The notes beneath the pieces were generated by a model that was given only the letters and a program-made list of their open reading frames with translations, had not been told where the DNA came from and did no database searches. A stretch of DNA of 64,000 nucleotides. Origin: Rhopalosiphum padi. Its lineage: Eukaryota > Arthropoda > Insecta > Hemiptera > Aphididae. The stretch is from contig NC_083598.1 of NCBI RefSeq assembly GCF_020882245.1, positions 36,493,858-36,557,857 of the forward strand, in the 5' to 3' direction. A program made the position numbers and the translations under genes. Positions 52,161-64,000 of the stretch are shown one piece after another. How positions within the stretch are numbered: the stretch's first letter is position 1; every line of letters starts with the position of its first letter.

Positions 52161-54673
52161 CATGTTATTATGATATGCACGAGATATACCGTTTTGACAC
52201 CCTTCGGCGCCTATCGAGTGGCGTGAACGATCGACATTCGAAGCCGACAACGACCCTAAAGCGATAAATCTTCAACCATTTACAACTTATCCGTGGACAT
52301 AATGATATACAAAATAGTGGTGTTTGCATTAAAATTAATATAATAGTGTATTAATATAATATAGGACACGAATCGCAGAAATCAGATTACTTTACAACCA
52401 CGCCCGACTTGTTGCGTGTTTCTTTATTCACAAATAACTGCAGCTCACAGCTATAAAGCTATTAAAGTTTATAAATTTATTTCACATCGGATTCTTCAGT
52501 CATATTGTTATACACAAATAATATGTATAAATTCGCAAACGTTTCTTCTATTTCAGTTTAAAACAAACACTACCACACTGTTTTAATAAAATCGATTTTT
52601 TTTTATATATCAAACATTAATAACTATACAATGAACGCACTTGAACAAAACGAAAACGTTTCCAAGTATATTATACGATTTGAATGTGGGGAAGGGAGAA
52701 TAATGCGCATTTTTCGTCAACTGTTCGTCGCACATTGTACATATACATACTGATTGTGTATATCAAGCTGGTTACTCGATTTAACTGATTCCAAATGGCA
52801 CGGCTTATTTTCTTTTAAACGTGTTATAACACTTGTTGGTATTTAAGGCAGGTTAAAAAAGGCGATTAAACCGATTCGATGGTTTTACAAGAGAGTTCTT
52901 GTTTAACGTACTTATATAGATGCCTATAGATTATGTACAAACGGGGCTCCGTCGTGGTACAATACAATCGATTTACTTACGCTAAAATTCACACCGCCAA
53001 ATTTGTTCCGATAGTTTCAGTCGGGTTGAAGTAGTCTGGAGACGTATTACGTATATTGTTACTTCATGCGTTACTTACTTAAACCACCTTTGTAGTAGGT
53101 TTGAAACCAAATAGGACTTTTGTATAATCGATCGCAGCGAAGACTATTTCCAAAAAAAGACAAAAAAAATGTATGAAATTATTTCTTTATAATATATAAT
53201 ACTTATAAGGGGTATTACGGTTTATAGACTTATTAGATAATACTAAATATTCATATTTGATATCATTCAGTGGAAAGTAAGTCCAAATTCTACACGTACA
53301 GATATAGAACTTGTAAACAACCAAAATCTTCGATTATACTAAGTTTTTATATAATTATTCAAAATAAACTGTTAAATAGAAATTGCATATTACAAATATA
53401 ATTTTAATCAATCACTAACGTTTTATATTAACCAACCTGCAATGGTATCTACATCACAATCTAATTTTTACTCCTCATGCTGTTCCAGCCACCGTTAATA
53501 TCACACATACAAGTAATAAGTAATCAGTATTTTTTGACTACAACTCAGTACAAGGGCCTCAGCTAACTATAAATTAATTAATTAATATATTAATGAAAAA
53601 CAATACTTTTGGTGTTGCGCGATTTATGCAAATAAACGTTTTATTTTTTTAAACCAATAGCTTAACACACATTATGTGCACTTTAAATCATATTGTACAC
53701 GTAAACGTTTAATTATTTTTTAAATAATACATAACATAATATTATATTAGGTTTAGGTATACCTATAATTTATAATAACAATATTATATTTATTATTTTT
53801 ATAGCTAGATATATACAGATATATAAATTTCATACTTGTTTAAAAAAAAATTGTTTACCTAATCACCTTATTGTTATACTTATTTTTAGGTTATTTGTTA
53901 TAAACACTACAGCCGTTTGTTCATATCTTTACTTAGAATGTATAGTCGAACAATAATAATTGATAAAATACGTCTATCATATTCTTTTCTATTTGAATTG
54001 AAGGCTAGTTTGATTGAAAATGAAAATACATATCATAACAACATTATTTTCTTTATAGGTATATTTGATTTTAAATGGTAAAGAAATATTTTATGACAAG
54101 CTGTCACGGAAAAAAACATTATTATACGGGCCCCTTTCTTTTTTGATGTTTTTATTAGGCCATTTTTACAACAGATTTCAATGGGAATAGTCCCTTACGC
54201 GCCTATATACATATACCTACAGTTTTATTTAATCGAGTACGCGTGGTGTATACAACATGTTCGCATGGAACCCTTTCAGGATTTTTTTTTAATGCAAAGA
54301 CTAGGAGAATTTCGATTATTATTTTTAAATTTAGTTTAGATTGCAAGAAAGGCGTCAAACCGCAGACGAACCTTTTGTTGTCCTGTTCACCCATCGACCT
54401 ACCGACCGAGGAACGATCAAGTCACAATATATGAAGCTTATTAAAATCCCACCTATATTACACATATTGTGTCTTAAGAGCGTGCACCGATGGGTTGTGC
54501 GCCGTATACGCGCATGTAATACGTATACTGCAGTGTACCCATATATAACATGTATTTCATTCAATGCCGTCATACTTATAGCAGATGTGAAGCGAACAGA
54601 CGACCCAGGTCCACCCAGGTGTTTCAGAGATTTTAACGCCCCGCAGGTAAAGGATTATTGTTGCGCGTATTTC

Positions 54674-54716
<43 letters not shown>

Positions 54717-57700
54717 TAGATACGATAGGCAGACACTGCACGGACGGATATAGACCCTCTGAAAAAGAAAAAAAACGGTTTCGGATTATAATGTGTGATA
54801 TAAATAATGCATTGCGAGTTGTGCTGTGATTGTCGACAGAAATATGTCTATATCATTATGATTATTATAATCATCATCTCCTTTTAAAAATATATATACG
54901 GCAGACGTTTTACTTTTTTGTTTAACTAAGCGCAAGAGTGCACAAAAATAATACGCTCAAGTACTCTTCTCTGCAGCATTGTACGCGAGAAACGAGTATA
55001 TAATATATATATATGTGTATATATTTAGTATTTACATTGTTGTGTTATGCACAATGTTAACCATCCGTTATATAATAATATTATTATCTGTCGTCGTGCC
55101 CGTTTTAAGCGACACAAATAAATTACTAACGTCTAATTATAAGACGTAATTATATTAATATATTATATCGTTTCTAAGTGGGTACCGTAAACCATAATGC
55201 AAATGGCTTGAAATTACACATTTACTACCATATAGCTATAATTATTAAGACGTTTTATCAATTAATTTTGGCGACCGTTGTATGGGGATAGACTTCGCAA
55301 CGTCACGGTTCACATTGGAAAAATTATACATTTAAACCCGTCTTTCAGGCCGATTAATTTTCGAAATATTAGATGCTGTTAACAAATTACCACAGAAGAA
55401 ATTTATTCCTCGATCCAGCCCTCGATGACACCAGCATAAATTATGTATAATTATCCACTCGTAAATCGAATACGATCATTGTTGTAGCAGACGCAGTGAT
55501 TTCTATTATAATATTATTTTAATATTGTTTCGTAGTCACTTGACAAAATAACGGTTAGATCATCGGATAATTAAAACAAAAAAAAAAACGACGAAACGAA
55601 GCGATTTCGATACTCGCGACTATAAATATACGAGTAGGTAGGTACGCACAGTTGAAGACGCAATCGTACCTAATTGTTTTCAAAAAAAAGATATACAGCG
55701 ATAACATATATATACATATAGCTGTAATGTTATATTCATCATTTGTGTTACATTATACACTTGCAGATCGTGAAACCGATGAACGACTAATTGTTTATTA
55801 ATTTCTTTTCTTTTCTTTTTTTACCGCGTGCATACCTATAATACATAGTAACGTGTCGCAACGAGAGACAATCGAAGCGTCTTCTCGTTGCGCAACACAC
55901 GAACATATTATAATAATATTATACGTTTCTATATCGCGGCGTGCCCGCAAACAATTAGATCGCTCTAAAACGATATTTTATACGGTTAATTATTATGTTT
56001 CGCGCGTTTGCGCTTAAACCGAGTAAAAAAATAATAATAAAAACGTTACGAAATACGGGGCGTTTAAAAGACGCTTTTACTTATGTACATAGGTATACAT
56101 ATGTGTTAAACTACACTGCTGCTCGAACTAATGTTTCGGGCATTGTTTTTAGGTAGAGAATCATGAAAATAATAACAACGACTGACTCATGTTTTGAATG
56201 CGATCCGGTATTTTACGAACGAGGTAAGAGACACTTAAACAGTCGCGTTTGTACATTAATAAATACCCGTACAAACATTCGTAATTGTGACCGATTTAGT
56301 GGCAATTGTTTCCAGTAGCGGGTACAGCACCGATACAATATAATAATATGGGTATGTGTATCATGCATAATATAATAATTCATAACGGCGAAAGAATTAT
56401 TAGCGTTCAAGGTAAATGGTTTTTTTAACATCACATTCGTTCGTAGCTAGCTTTAAGAGCGCTTAATATATTATCATAACTTTTACCGGAGCGTTTGTTA
56501 TAAAATATTTCAAAATACCAATAAGGTATATCATGTAAACATTTAAAGTTGCAACTACGAAAAGAGTGAATAATAGATATAACTAACAAATTATAACAAC
56601 AACAAGTAAACATTAACATATATCATGTAATTAGTTAATTTAAATGTTGTGTCGGTAAACAACATAACTCTCAATTTATTCGTTTAGTAATCGACAATAA
56701 TATACTTTACACATCGACATTTTAAGTGCTAAGTATATTTATATTCTACTTACTAACTATATATGTATGTAATATGTAGTTTATACGTGTGTACACCAAG
56801 CGCCGGATACGGCCGAAACGCTATCTGCAAGACAATGAATTTTATTAGCTGCCGAAAATATACATCCCGCAGTATACGGGGAAGGCTATCCCTCCTTGCC
56901 CCCTTTTGATCCACACTTGATGCCTGATAGGTTACCGTTTGAAAAATCAAAAGTGAATCAAACGATAAGAATTTTAAGATGATACAAATAGCTATTATAA
57001 AGACTACATATCTACATTATAAAATGTTAGAACATGATACATTTTCACAATATTACAAACTCAACGTTTTCTTTGAATAAAAAATTCTATACTTTTGATT
57101 TTCACCGTTAAAAGAGTCACCCAGTGTGTGTATGTTATTTGTAAATTAAATTTAAATTATTATACTTTCTCGGCATGAAAATCCGTAATGGCCGACGTGG
57201 CGACGTACCCTATATATATAGTTGAGCGGGCGCGTGCGGCGCGAGACGTTTGCTCCGATTTTTCTACATGGCCGCTCAACCACGCGTTTATGTACATACT
57301 TTGATGTACAGGCCGCGTGTACATAGTTTTCTTTTTTAATATAAAATATGTAAACGATTATTATAGTCATTACCGGACAGCTATCATGATATGTATTTAT
57401 AAAACTATTTTTCGCAGTTTAAATCTAGCACGGTATTGTAATATATCATATTATAATATAATTAACATCCCGTATAATATTTGGACCATCATTCGATGCA
57501 ATCGATGCAGTCTAAGTCTAATAAGTATAATATTAATTTTATATATACACATTTTATAATTCACCTATAATTTACTCAATAAGCTTAATATTTCAAATAA
57601 AAACAATTATTTCTACACATAACTACATAAGTAACACAATCAAATCAATATTCATAATTAATAAATAATAATATAAGATACATCATTATCATTTATCAAT

Positions 57701-58450
57701 ATATTTGATACTACAATTGTATTTAATCATTATACTATTCATACTTGACTATGATTTATTTATTATAATTTTTTAAACTATTCTATAAATTTATATAATT
57801 TTTTTTTACAATAAGTGAAGGTGATTAAAATATATATAAATGGAAAAAAATAAAAACAAATGTATGTATATTGTATATATATTATATATATAAAAACATC
57901 AAGACTGTAGACCTGTGTAAACTAGTCTGTGTGAAGGAGCCAACCAGTATTGCGGGATTTCAAGTCTTAACTATGATTTAAAAATATATTTCACGAGTAT
58001 TTGACATAATTTTTGTTGTTTGAGTTATACAAGTATGATTATGTAGCTACTAATCACCTAAACAATAAATGCCGAGTATATAATTACTTATATTACTGGA
58101 ATTGAAGACGTGCTCAATGCGTGTTCGATGATTGCGTGCAGTGTCATAATAATACATTCGTATAAACTTGAACCTCGAATGTCCTTTTATATGTTGAAAA
58201 CTGTACAAGAATGTAATATAGTATAGGTTGAGTAAAGTAGGTAAATCTCGTAAACCAACCAAATGAAAAATTATCATCTTCCTGAAAAAAAATCTTATAT
58301 ACCTACAATTTATCCATCCAAGTTCCATCTAGGAATTATTATGACGTTGCAGTAGACAACGACTTACACGACGATATCTGGGATGTTTCGTGGAATATAA
58401 AAGCGTCCCACCGCAACAATACTTGTCTATCACAAGTATACACCGATCAC
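52161..58450. other. AT-rich non-coding stretch, no confident gene
   Basis: Mostly AT-rich. A GC-richer patch at 54340-54650 contains a plus-strand open frame whose last part (ADVKRTDDPGPPRCFRDFNA) is bounded by an acceptor-like TATAGCAG and the donor CAG|GTAAAG (54585-54646). It then runs into a 40-bp (TA)n array at 54675-54714. Another GC-rich patch lies near 57180-57310. No RNA gene or complete mobile element was recognised. Confidence 0.45.
54675..54714. repeat. (TA)20 microsatellite
   Basis: 40 bp of uninterrupted TA dinucleotides, the longest in the window. Confidence 0.95.
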
Positions 58451-59400
58451 TTTGATCGAAACATATGATAAAACACGCCGTCCACCACACAAAGGCATAC
58501 AAATACGTATACACGAATTCGTTTTCATGAGTTCGGTAGTAGTGCGCCACGGGAGACTTTCGGGGGCTTTGAGTGTATATACATGCGCAGGCGTACCGCC
58601 AAACATCGCGGCACGTCGCTTCGGTCAAAACTCTGGTATTTTAAAAATAACATTTTGTTATGCCGAAAAACATGAATTCTATCGTTTTCCCGGTAACGGG
58701 TCGGCCGACCGCCGGGCGAGGCGGTCTTTTTTACGATCGTCAGATTCCTCGCTACTGCCGCGCCGCACGGGGAGATCCGTTTGTCGTCCTAGCGACCGAT
58801 CGGTTGTCGTCGTTGTCGACGTCGCCGTAAAGCCGCCGCAGGTCTTGTTTGTACAAAACACATTTCACACCTCTGGCGGCACCGGGTGTGGTCTTCGGAC
58901 ACGGATGAAGGAAATAACAATAATAATAATGATAATAATAATAATATATAATGCCATTACAATTTAGACGTTTCTCAGCCACCCCCTCCTACTCACGACA
59001 ACAGAGAACCGTACAACGCACATATAATAATAATATTACATACATATTGTACTTACGCGTATTATATAAACGAACGTCCAATACTGCCGCCACAGGAACA
59101 ATGGGCCAAAAGGTTGACGCGTATGTGTAATGTGTATGTTCCTATTATCCGCCCGCCGGTTGACAAATTGTTGCGCCTTCTTTCGGAAATTCTTTGCGAT
59201 AAATCCTCCTCTACACCTCCCACTACCACGTCATCACAAACTTTGTTTCCTCTGCGGCGCAAATCCGTTGGCAGCAACTACGGCAGATTACGATATTATA
59301 TTATACGTATTGTAATAATACGTATACATACAGCGACGTTTTTCTTGAATATACCTACATATGTATATAGCTTGCGCCTGCAATAACAGATAAGATGGCC
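58451..59400. other. GC-rich island with open frames on both strands
   Basis: This is one of the most GC- and CpG-rich blocks in the window. A plus-strand frame of 171 codons (58452-58967) and overlapping minus-strand frames (58679-58861, 58752-58982, 59062-59277) coexist, as expected for stop-poor GC-rich DNA. None shows a domain I know. It contains the hairpin plus T run at 58707-58732 and, on the minus strand, a strong donor-like CGC|GTAAGTAC at about 59055. A promoter with an untranslated first exon on the minus strand is a reasonable guess but not shown. Confidence 0.35.
58699..58732. repeat. Overlapping GC palindrome and hairpin followed by T6
   Basis: GGTCGGCCGACC (58699-58710) is a perfect 12-bp palindrome. 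It overlaps a hairpin with stem GACCGCC / GGCGGTC (58707-58726), loop GGGCGA, followed directly by six T. On its own this would pass as a bacterial intrinsic terminator, but no bacterial gene precedes it. Confidence 0.8.
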
Positions 59401-62400
59401 ATATTACGGCGAACAAGTAAAATAAAGCGTCCCTGATATTTATAGTATAATATATTACACGTCGTCATCCCCTTCGACTAAATCCCCAAATCCCGCGAAT
59501 AAAAACGAAGCCCGTCCGATTTATTGTATACCCTCTTCCCCTCGCCAGCAAACAATTGAAATAATTATTTTCATCGTGCGAATATTTTCGTAAAAGCGTC
59601 ATAAGATTAATAATATTAGAACATAGAACATTAATAAATTATAACATCATTACTTTGGCACAAAACTATTTGCTGACTATTGCCTATTTCTATACTACGA
59701 CTAAACTTCTATATAAAAGTAGTAATATTGTCAATACTACATTGAGCATAATTACCTTACGTATTTCAGGGAGAGCTTTGCACGGTCCGTCCACAATATA
59801 TGAAAAATAAAAGTAATAATAGTCCGACCATATTTTCGGTCTGATTAAAATGTTAACACAATAGTCCAAAAATTAATCCGTTAGTCATAGATTGATGTTT
59901 CGTGTCCGTTCCATAAATTTTCTAATAGTCCAAAATAGGTTCCAGAATTTTTTTTCGATAAGTCTCGGTTCTGGTATACACATTAAAATTGAATATATAA
60001 TGTCCAGTCCAGTTTTAAGAGAGTTGTTTTCGTTAATTTAGTCCTACTATTACTATATAATATGTTATCTAGAAAAAATACGGATCGTGTAATAGCTTAG
60101 CCGACACGATCCACGTCATTGTCGATTTTGATCGGATCTTCCGGACCTATAGTTGTTTGAGACATTTACTGCAGTTCCTATTAATCATGCGCTGTCAGGA
60201 TATAGGTTTGTGTTTTTTTTTTTATCTTATTGAAGTCATAACTTAGCAACAATAATGATACGGTCATTCAGTCGGAGTTGGTTCAAATGAATCGCCCGGA
60301 AGTAGAAAATTATCGGCAAGCACTTGCAGATCGTGCTTTTCGTCACGCTAGTCTACCCCGTATAAGATCTGTAAACACAAAGAAACGTTAATATTACTAT
60401 AAGTATAAATAATATTGGTGCAGAAGACAATAATAAAATATAATAAATATAATTTAAAATCGTTAATTTGCAAATTTGAAGCAAACTTTCTTCAAATATT
60501 TAATTCGAGTAAGCTTCTCATCAATTTACTCGGTTATACAGTTTTCTAAGTATTTGTTGTTTTTTTCTTGTTTGCTAGTAAGTTGTCTTGTATTACTTCG
60601 AATTTAAAATTGTAGGTAACTATTTGACCTGAAAACAAATGGAAACCAATTCAGCTCAACCTAATAAAATACCTTTTTCAAACGGGAACCAATTCGGTTA
60701 CTCCCGAAAAACGAAGGTATGAACACTTCCAGAGTCAAAAGAAATATATGATGTGTACAAAATTTGATGTCAATTGGTTCAAAGTCTACAAGCCTCATTC
60801 AAACTTACATTCATTTATAGATGTATATATTTTACGCACTAGTTTTGTTACGATGGGCTGGATCTCCGAATAACGAGCTGCGTATAATGATATACATATA
60901 GAAGAGTACGATTTTCGGTTTCAACGAGAAACGTGTTTACTAATAAAAAAAAAACACACTGAATATACACAAATACAAACACATATATAAGTATCAGTAT
61001 ATACCTATACATTTTACTATAAACAATATAATTTATGATTTTAGTGTCACGCGTATAATTTTTACAAATTATCTTCGAAAACATACGCGTCAAGAAGGCA
61101 ATAAAAATCTTCGAAAACACACCTGTCGATATATACTTCTCATACCCAAATATACGCACACACAAACATGCATGTGTGTGCGCGTATAATACGTAGGTAC
61201 CAAGCCATAATACGTCTCCGAATAGAACGTGTCCGTTTCTCGGGTTTCGTGTCTTTACAGATAATCATCAGAATAAATCCACGAGACGCCATTGAGCACA
61301 AAAAAAAACAACTATATACTTTTATGTGCTATTAAACTCGTTCACACGAATAACATTATAATATCATATACAAGTATAGTAAGTATACATACATATTATA
61401 TAGAAACATGATTATTTTACTCGGAATATCTTTTACACAGACCATACCCTCTTTTTATGTGATTATTTACTCTATAACTACGGTTCTGTATTTTTTAATA
61501 TCATATTTATTTACACGGCCGTGTAAACGAGTCGATTCTATTGTTAATAAAACAAATCAAATTCTAAATAATACGGAACTTTACGTCGAGGAAAAATAAT
61601 ATTATATTATTATACTTAGGGCGGTGTGTTTGCAGTTTGGCAGTTAAAAACTGAACTGACTACAAACTCCGATATATATTATATACTTACAAAGTATAAA
61701 AAAGCTTATATTATTTGATTATTAAGAAATAAGCATACATTCCCATATTTTATTTCATATTTTGTATTCATTTATAATTTCGACTTATCTCGTTTAATTG
61801 TAAATAAAACAAGACAGTCGAATGTTCATAAAAGTTATAGTTCAGATTTCAACTGATCACGAATGCAAATAAATAAACTTCTGAAAACATATTATTATTT
61901 TCATAAGAAGTTTACCTAATTTAATTTAAATTCGAACTATCGCGATATTAGAATCTCAGTGTCACCGAGTTAATAATATCAAATTATATAAATACCGTAC
62001 CGAGTACTCAATCGTACATTTTGCTAATGAACCAAGTTAAAAATATAATAGCATATAGATTCAGATAATTATTTTCATTTACTTACAATCTATATAAATT
62101 ATACTACGAATTTATGCAACAACAATCTAACAATAGTCAATCATCTAACTGTAATACACACGGCACCTTTTCCGGGTATACCCTGGTTATCTTCCAAATA
62201 TTGTACCTATGTAAAAGTAAATATTTAATAATATATCAAACGAATTTAAGTGGAAATAGGTTCATAAAATTATTGAAAAAACACTATAAAAAGTGTTTGC
62301 GGCCAGCATTAAATAATATAACTGTACAGCATAATATAATTAATATAATAAGGTAGTTAAAAATAAAGTTGTCGGTATTTATTGTTTTCGGTCGTAAAAA

Positions 62401-64000
62401 ACAGACATTGCCGTCAATCTTAATTAAGCTTTATGTCGTATTATTTTAACACGGAGCCCGGTTAGGTTCATTATAATGAATAGCTCACGATTGCTATATC
62501 TAAAAATTCTCCTTATTCCCCTCTGTCGAAATTGAGTAGATGCTATTTTTAATCATTTTCTTCTTTTTTTTTACACACGTATTATAAATATATCATGTCC
62601 AGTAGATCTTAAATACTATTTGTGAAAAATCCTGATTATTCAATTATAATATAAATTTAATTAATTAATTTTAAGTTTAAAAATTTGAACTTAAAAAATA
62701 GAATTTTCCAATAGTTTACAATAATAATAATAATTTATGTTACAGAACTTCAATATAAGTATCTATTCTAATTGTTGTACTAATATTATCAATATAAAGA
62801 TTATAATACTTATTTTTTTATTTTTTTTTATATTTATTCTTAAAATATTTATGTCACAAATGATAACTAAAAAGTATGAATGTAAAATCTGAAATAAGAG
62901 AATTTTTAAATCGTTGGAAAAATAATTGTCACATCTATTTATACAATTTAATATAGGCACATATAGTTACTGCTTATCGGACTATGATCCTACGTATCCT
63001 ACTTTGAGAAGACGACAGCGCAAACTGGACTCCTGAGTGATAGAGTGTGAATAATATTTTAGTTATATTAACAGGAAAACCATCTGTATATATTGTAATA
63101 ACGGCGTGCGTTTAGTATTTGGATTTATTTTCGATAGATTTCTAATTTGAAACAACGGTATAGACTATAGGGTGTGGAAACAATGTCTATAAAATTGAGT
63201 ACGTACTGTGTATAATTTTTTTTTCATATCACTTGTTCATATTATTTTTGTGAGCGAATACCGTTAAAAAATAACCGACGCACCGGACGCACAGAGTTCT
63301 CGACGTACGGAATACAAATAAGGTGCCCGCATTTTGTTCACAACAAATTACACTAAAAAATTACACATTATAATAATATTGTCTTTGTTGTTATTCGGTT
63401 ATTGTTTGAGATCTTTTTTCCTACTTACAAACGTACAATAATTCCGCCAAAATTACTACACCTATATAATATATAAGTACTTACCAGAAAATACGCGCAT
63501 CATTCACACTTCAAACACGTACCATAATGTCTAGAGGATCTTACCTAAACATAATATAAAGATAGTACTATAAAGCAGTGGCATAGTATGTAATATCAAA
63601 TATATTATTATTATTATTATTATTATTACGATAGGTAGACGCCGGATGCAGAGCCTTCGTTGTATTTTCCGGCTCACGTGTGATTCAAAACACTCGCACC
63701 GGTGCGGTTTACACCAGATGCGTATATACTTAGTACTTACCTATATACACTATTTGAAATGTTCCATTATACCTATAAATACGGTTCATACTTTGTATTC
63801 TTTATAATAGATATTATATTATATATATATATTAGGTACGCATATAACAAGATGTATCAGTGAAAAGTGATCTTTAAGATATCGAATTATGGTAAACGAA
63901 AAATACATACGTTTTCAAATTCTCAAACACAAACGTATACTAATATAATGATTATCACGAGTTTAAAAAATAGTAGAGTACCGAAAGGTTTACTATAGAG
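59401..64000. other. AT-rich non-coding stretch, no gene seen
   Basis: AT-rich sequence with only short chance frames. Words such as GGTTCCAGAATT, TCTCGGTTCTGG and GGGAACCAATTCGGTTACTCC between about 59930 and 60700 resemble decayed interior of the CAGGGACTGGAACC repeat class. A direct repeat of ATCTTCGAAAACA(T/C)AC occurs near 61073 and 61108. An ATT array lies at 63604-63631. CAGTGGCATAG at about 63575 may be a decayed MITE end. Confidence 0.5.
63604..63631. repeat. (ATT)9 microsatellite
   Basis: About 27 bp of uninterrupted ATT trinucleotide repeat. Confidence 0.9.

Noticed and set aside
52995..53049. Minus-strand exon between CTCCAG and GTAAGT
   Set aside because: The splice-like borders are fair but all three frames contain a stop, so it is not coding; an untranslated exon remains possible.
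58452..58967. 171-codon plus-strand open frame
   Set aside because: It lies in GC-rich, stop-poor DNA with overlapping frames on the other strand, ends in an isoleucine run from an AAT-type repeat, and shows no domain I recognise.

Overview
The window looks like nuclear DNA from an insect, most likely a hemipteran of aphid type. It is very AT-rich, with constant ATAATATTATAAT-like and TACCTACCTATA-like motifs, dense (TA)n, (AAT)n and (CA)n microsatellites, no bacterial-style gene packing and no long host open reading frames. The aphid assignment is my recollection of aphid genome texture plus the kind of LINE and MITEs present. No marker gene proves it.

Only one substantial protein-coding gene is visible. 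It is the reverse-transcriptase polyprotein of a non-LTR retrotransposon (RTE/BovB-like LINE) on the + strand at about 33.7-36.8 kb. The copy is bounded by a perfect 11-bp target-site duplication and has an uninterrupted frame of about 950 codons with intact catalytic residues. It has a short structured 5' leader and a GAA-repeat tail instead of poly(A). The start is odd: no in-frame ATG precedes the conserved N-terminal TWN motif of the endonuclease.

Small non-autonomous DNA transposons of hAT type are scattered around it. The clearest is a 188-bp MITE at 45764-45951 with perfect 16-bp terminal inverted repeats and an 8-bp target duplication differing at one base. A 126-bp element lies at 19324-19449, and several single ends are present.

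Host gene content is almost invisible. The best hint is a 58-bp stretch on the minus strand at 169-226, bounded by a good splice acceptor and a strong splice donor and open in two frames. The rest of the window could be a very long intron, or intergenic DNA upstream of a minus-strand gene that continues beyond coordinate 1. GC-richer islands (about 11.2, 12.5, 21, 24.1, 31.0-31.5, 33.1, 40.2, 41.5-42.5, 46.7, 51.0-51.2, 54.5 and 58.5-59.3 kb) stand out from the AT-rich background and hold short open frames and donor-like sites, but none can be confidently called a gene.

Other structural features are a perfect 36-bp palindrome (5201-5236), a perfect 12-bp-stem hairpin (30736-30762), a 33-bp alternating pyrimidine-purine Z-DNA-type tract (21166-21198), a terminator-like GC hairpin with a T run (58707-58732) and a 158-bp near-pure poly(A) tract (52003-52160). 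I see no convincing tRNA, rRNA, CRISPR array or new multi-gene system.
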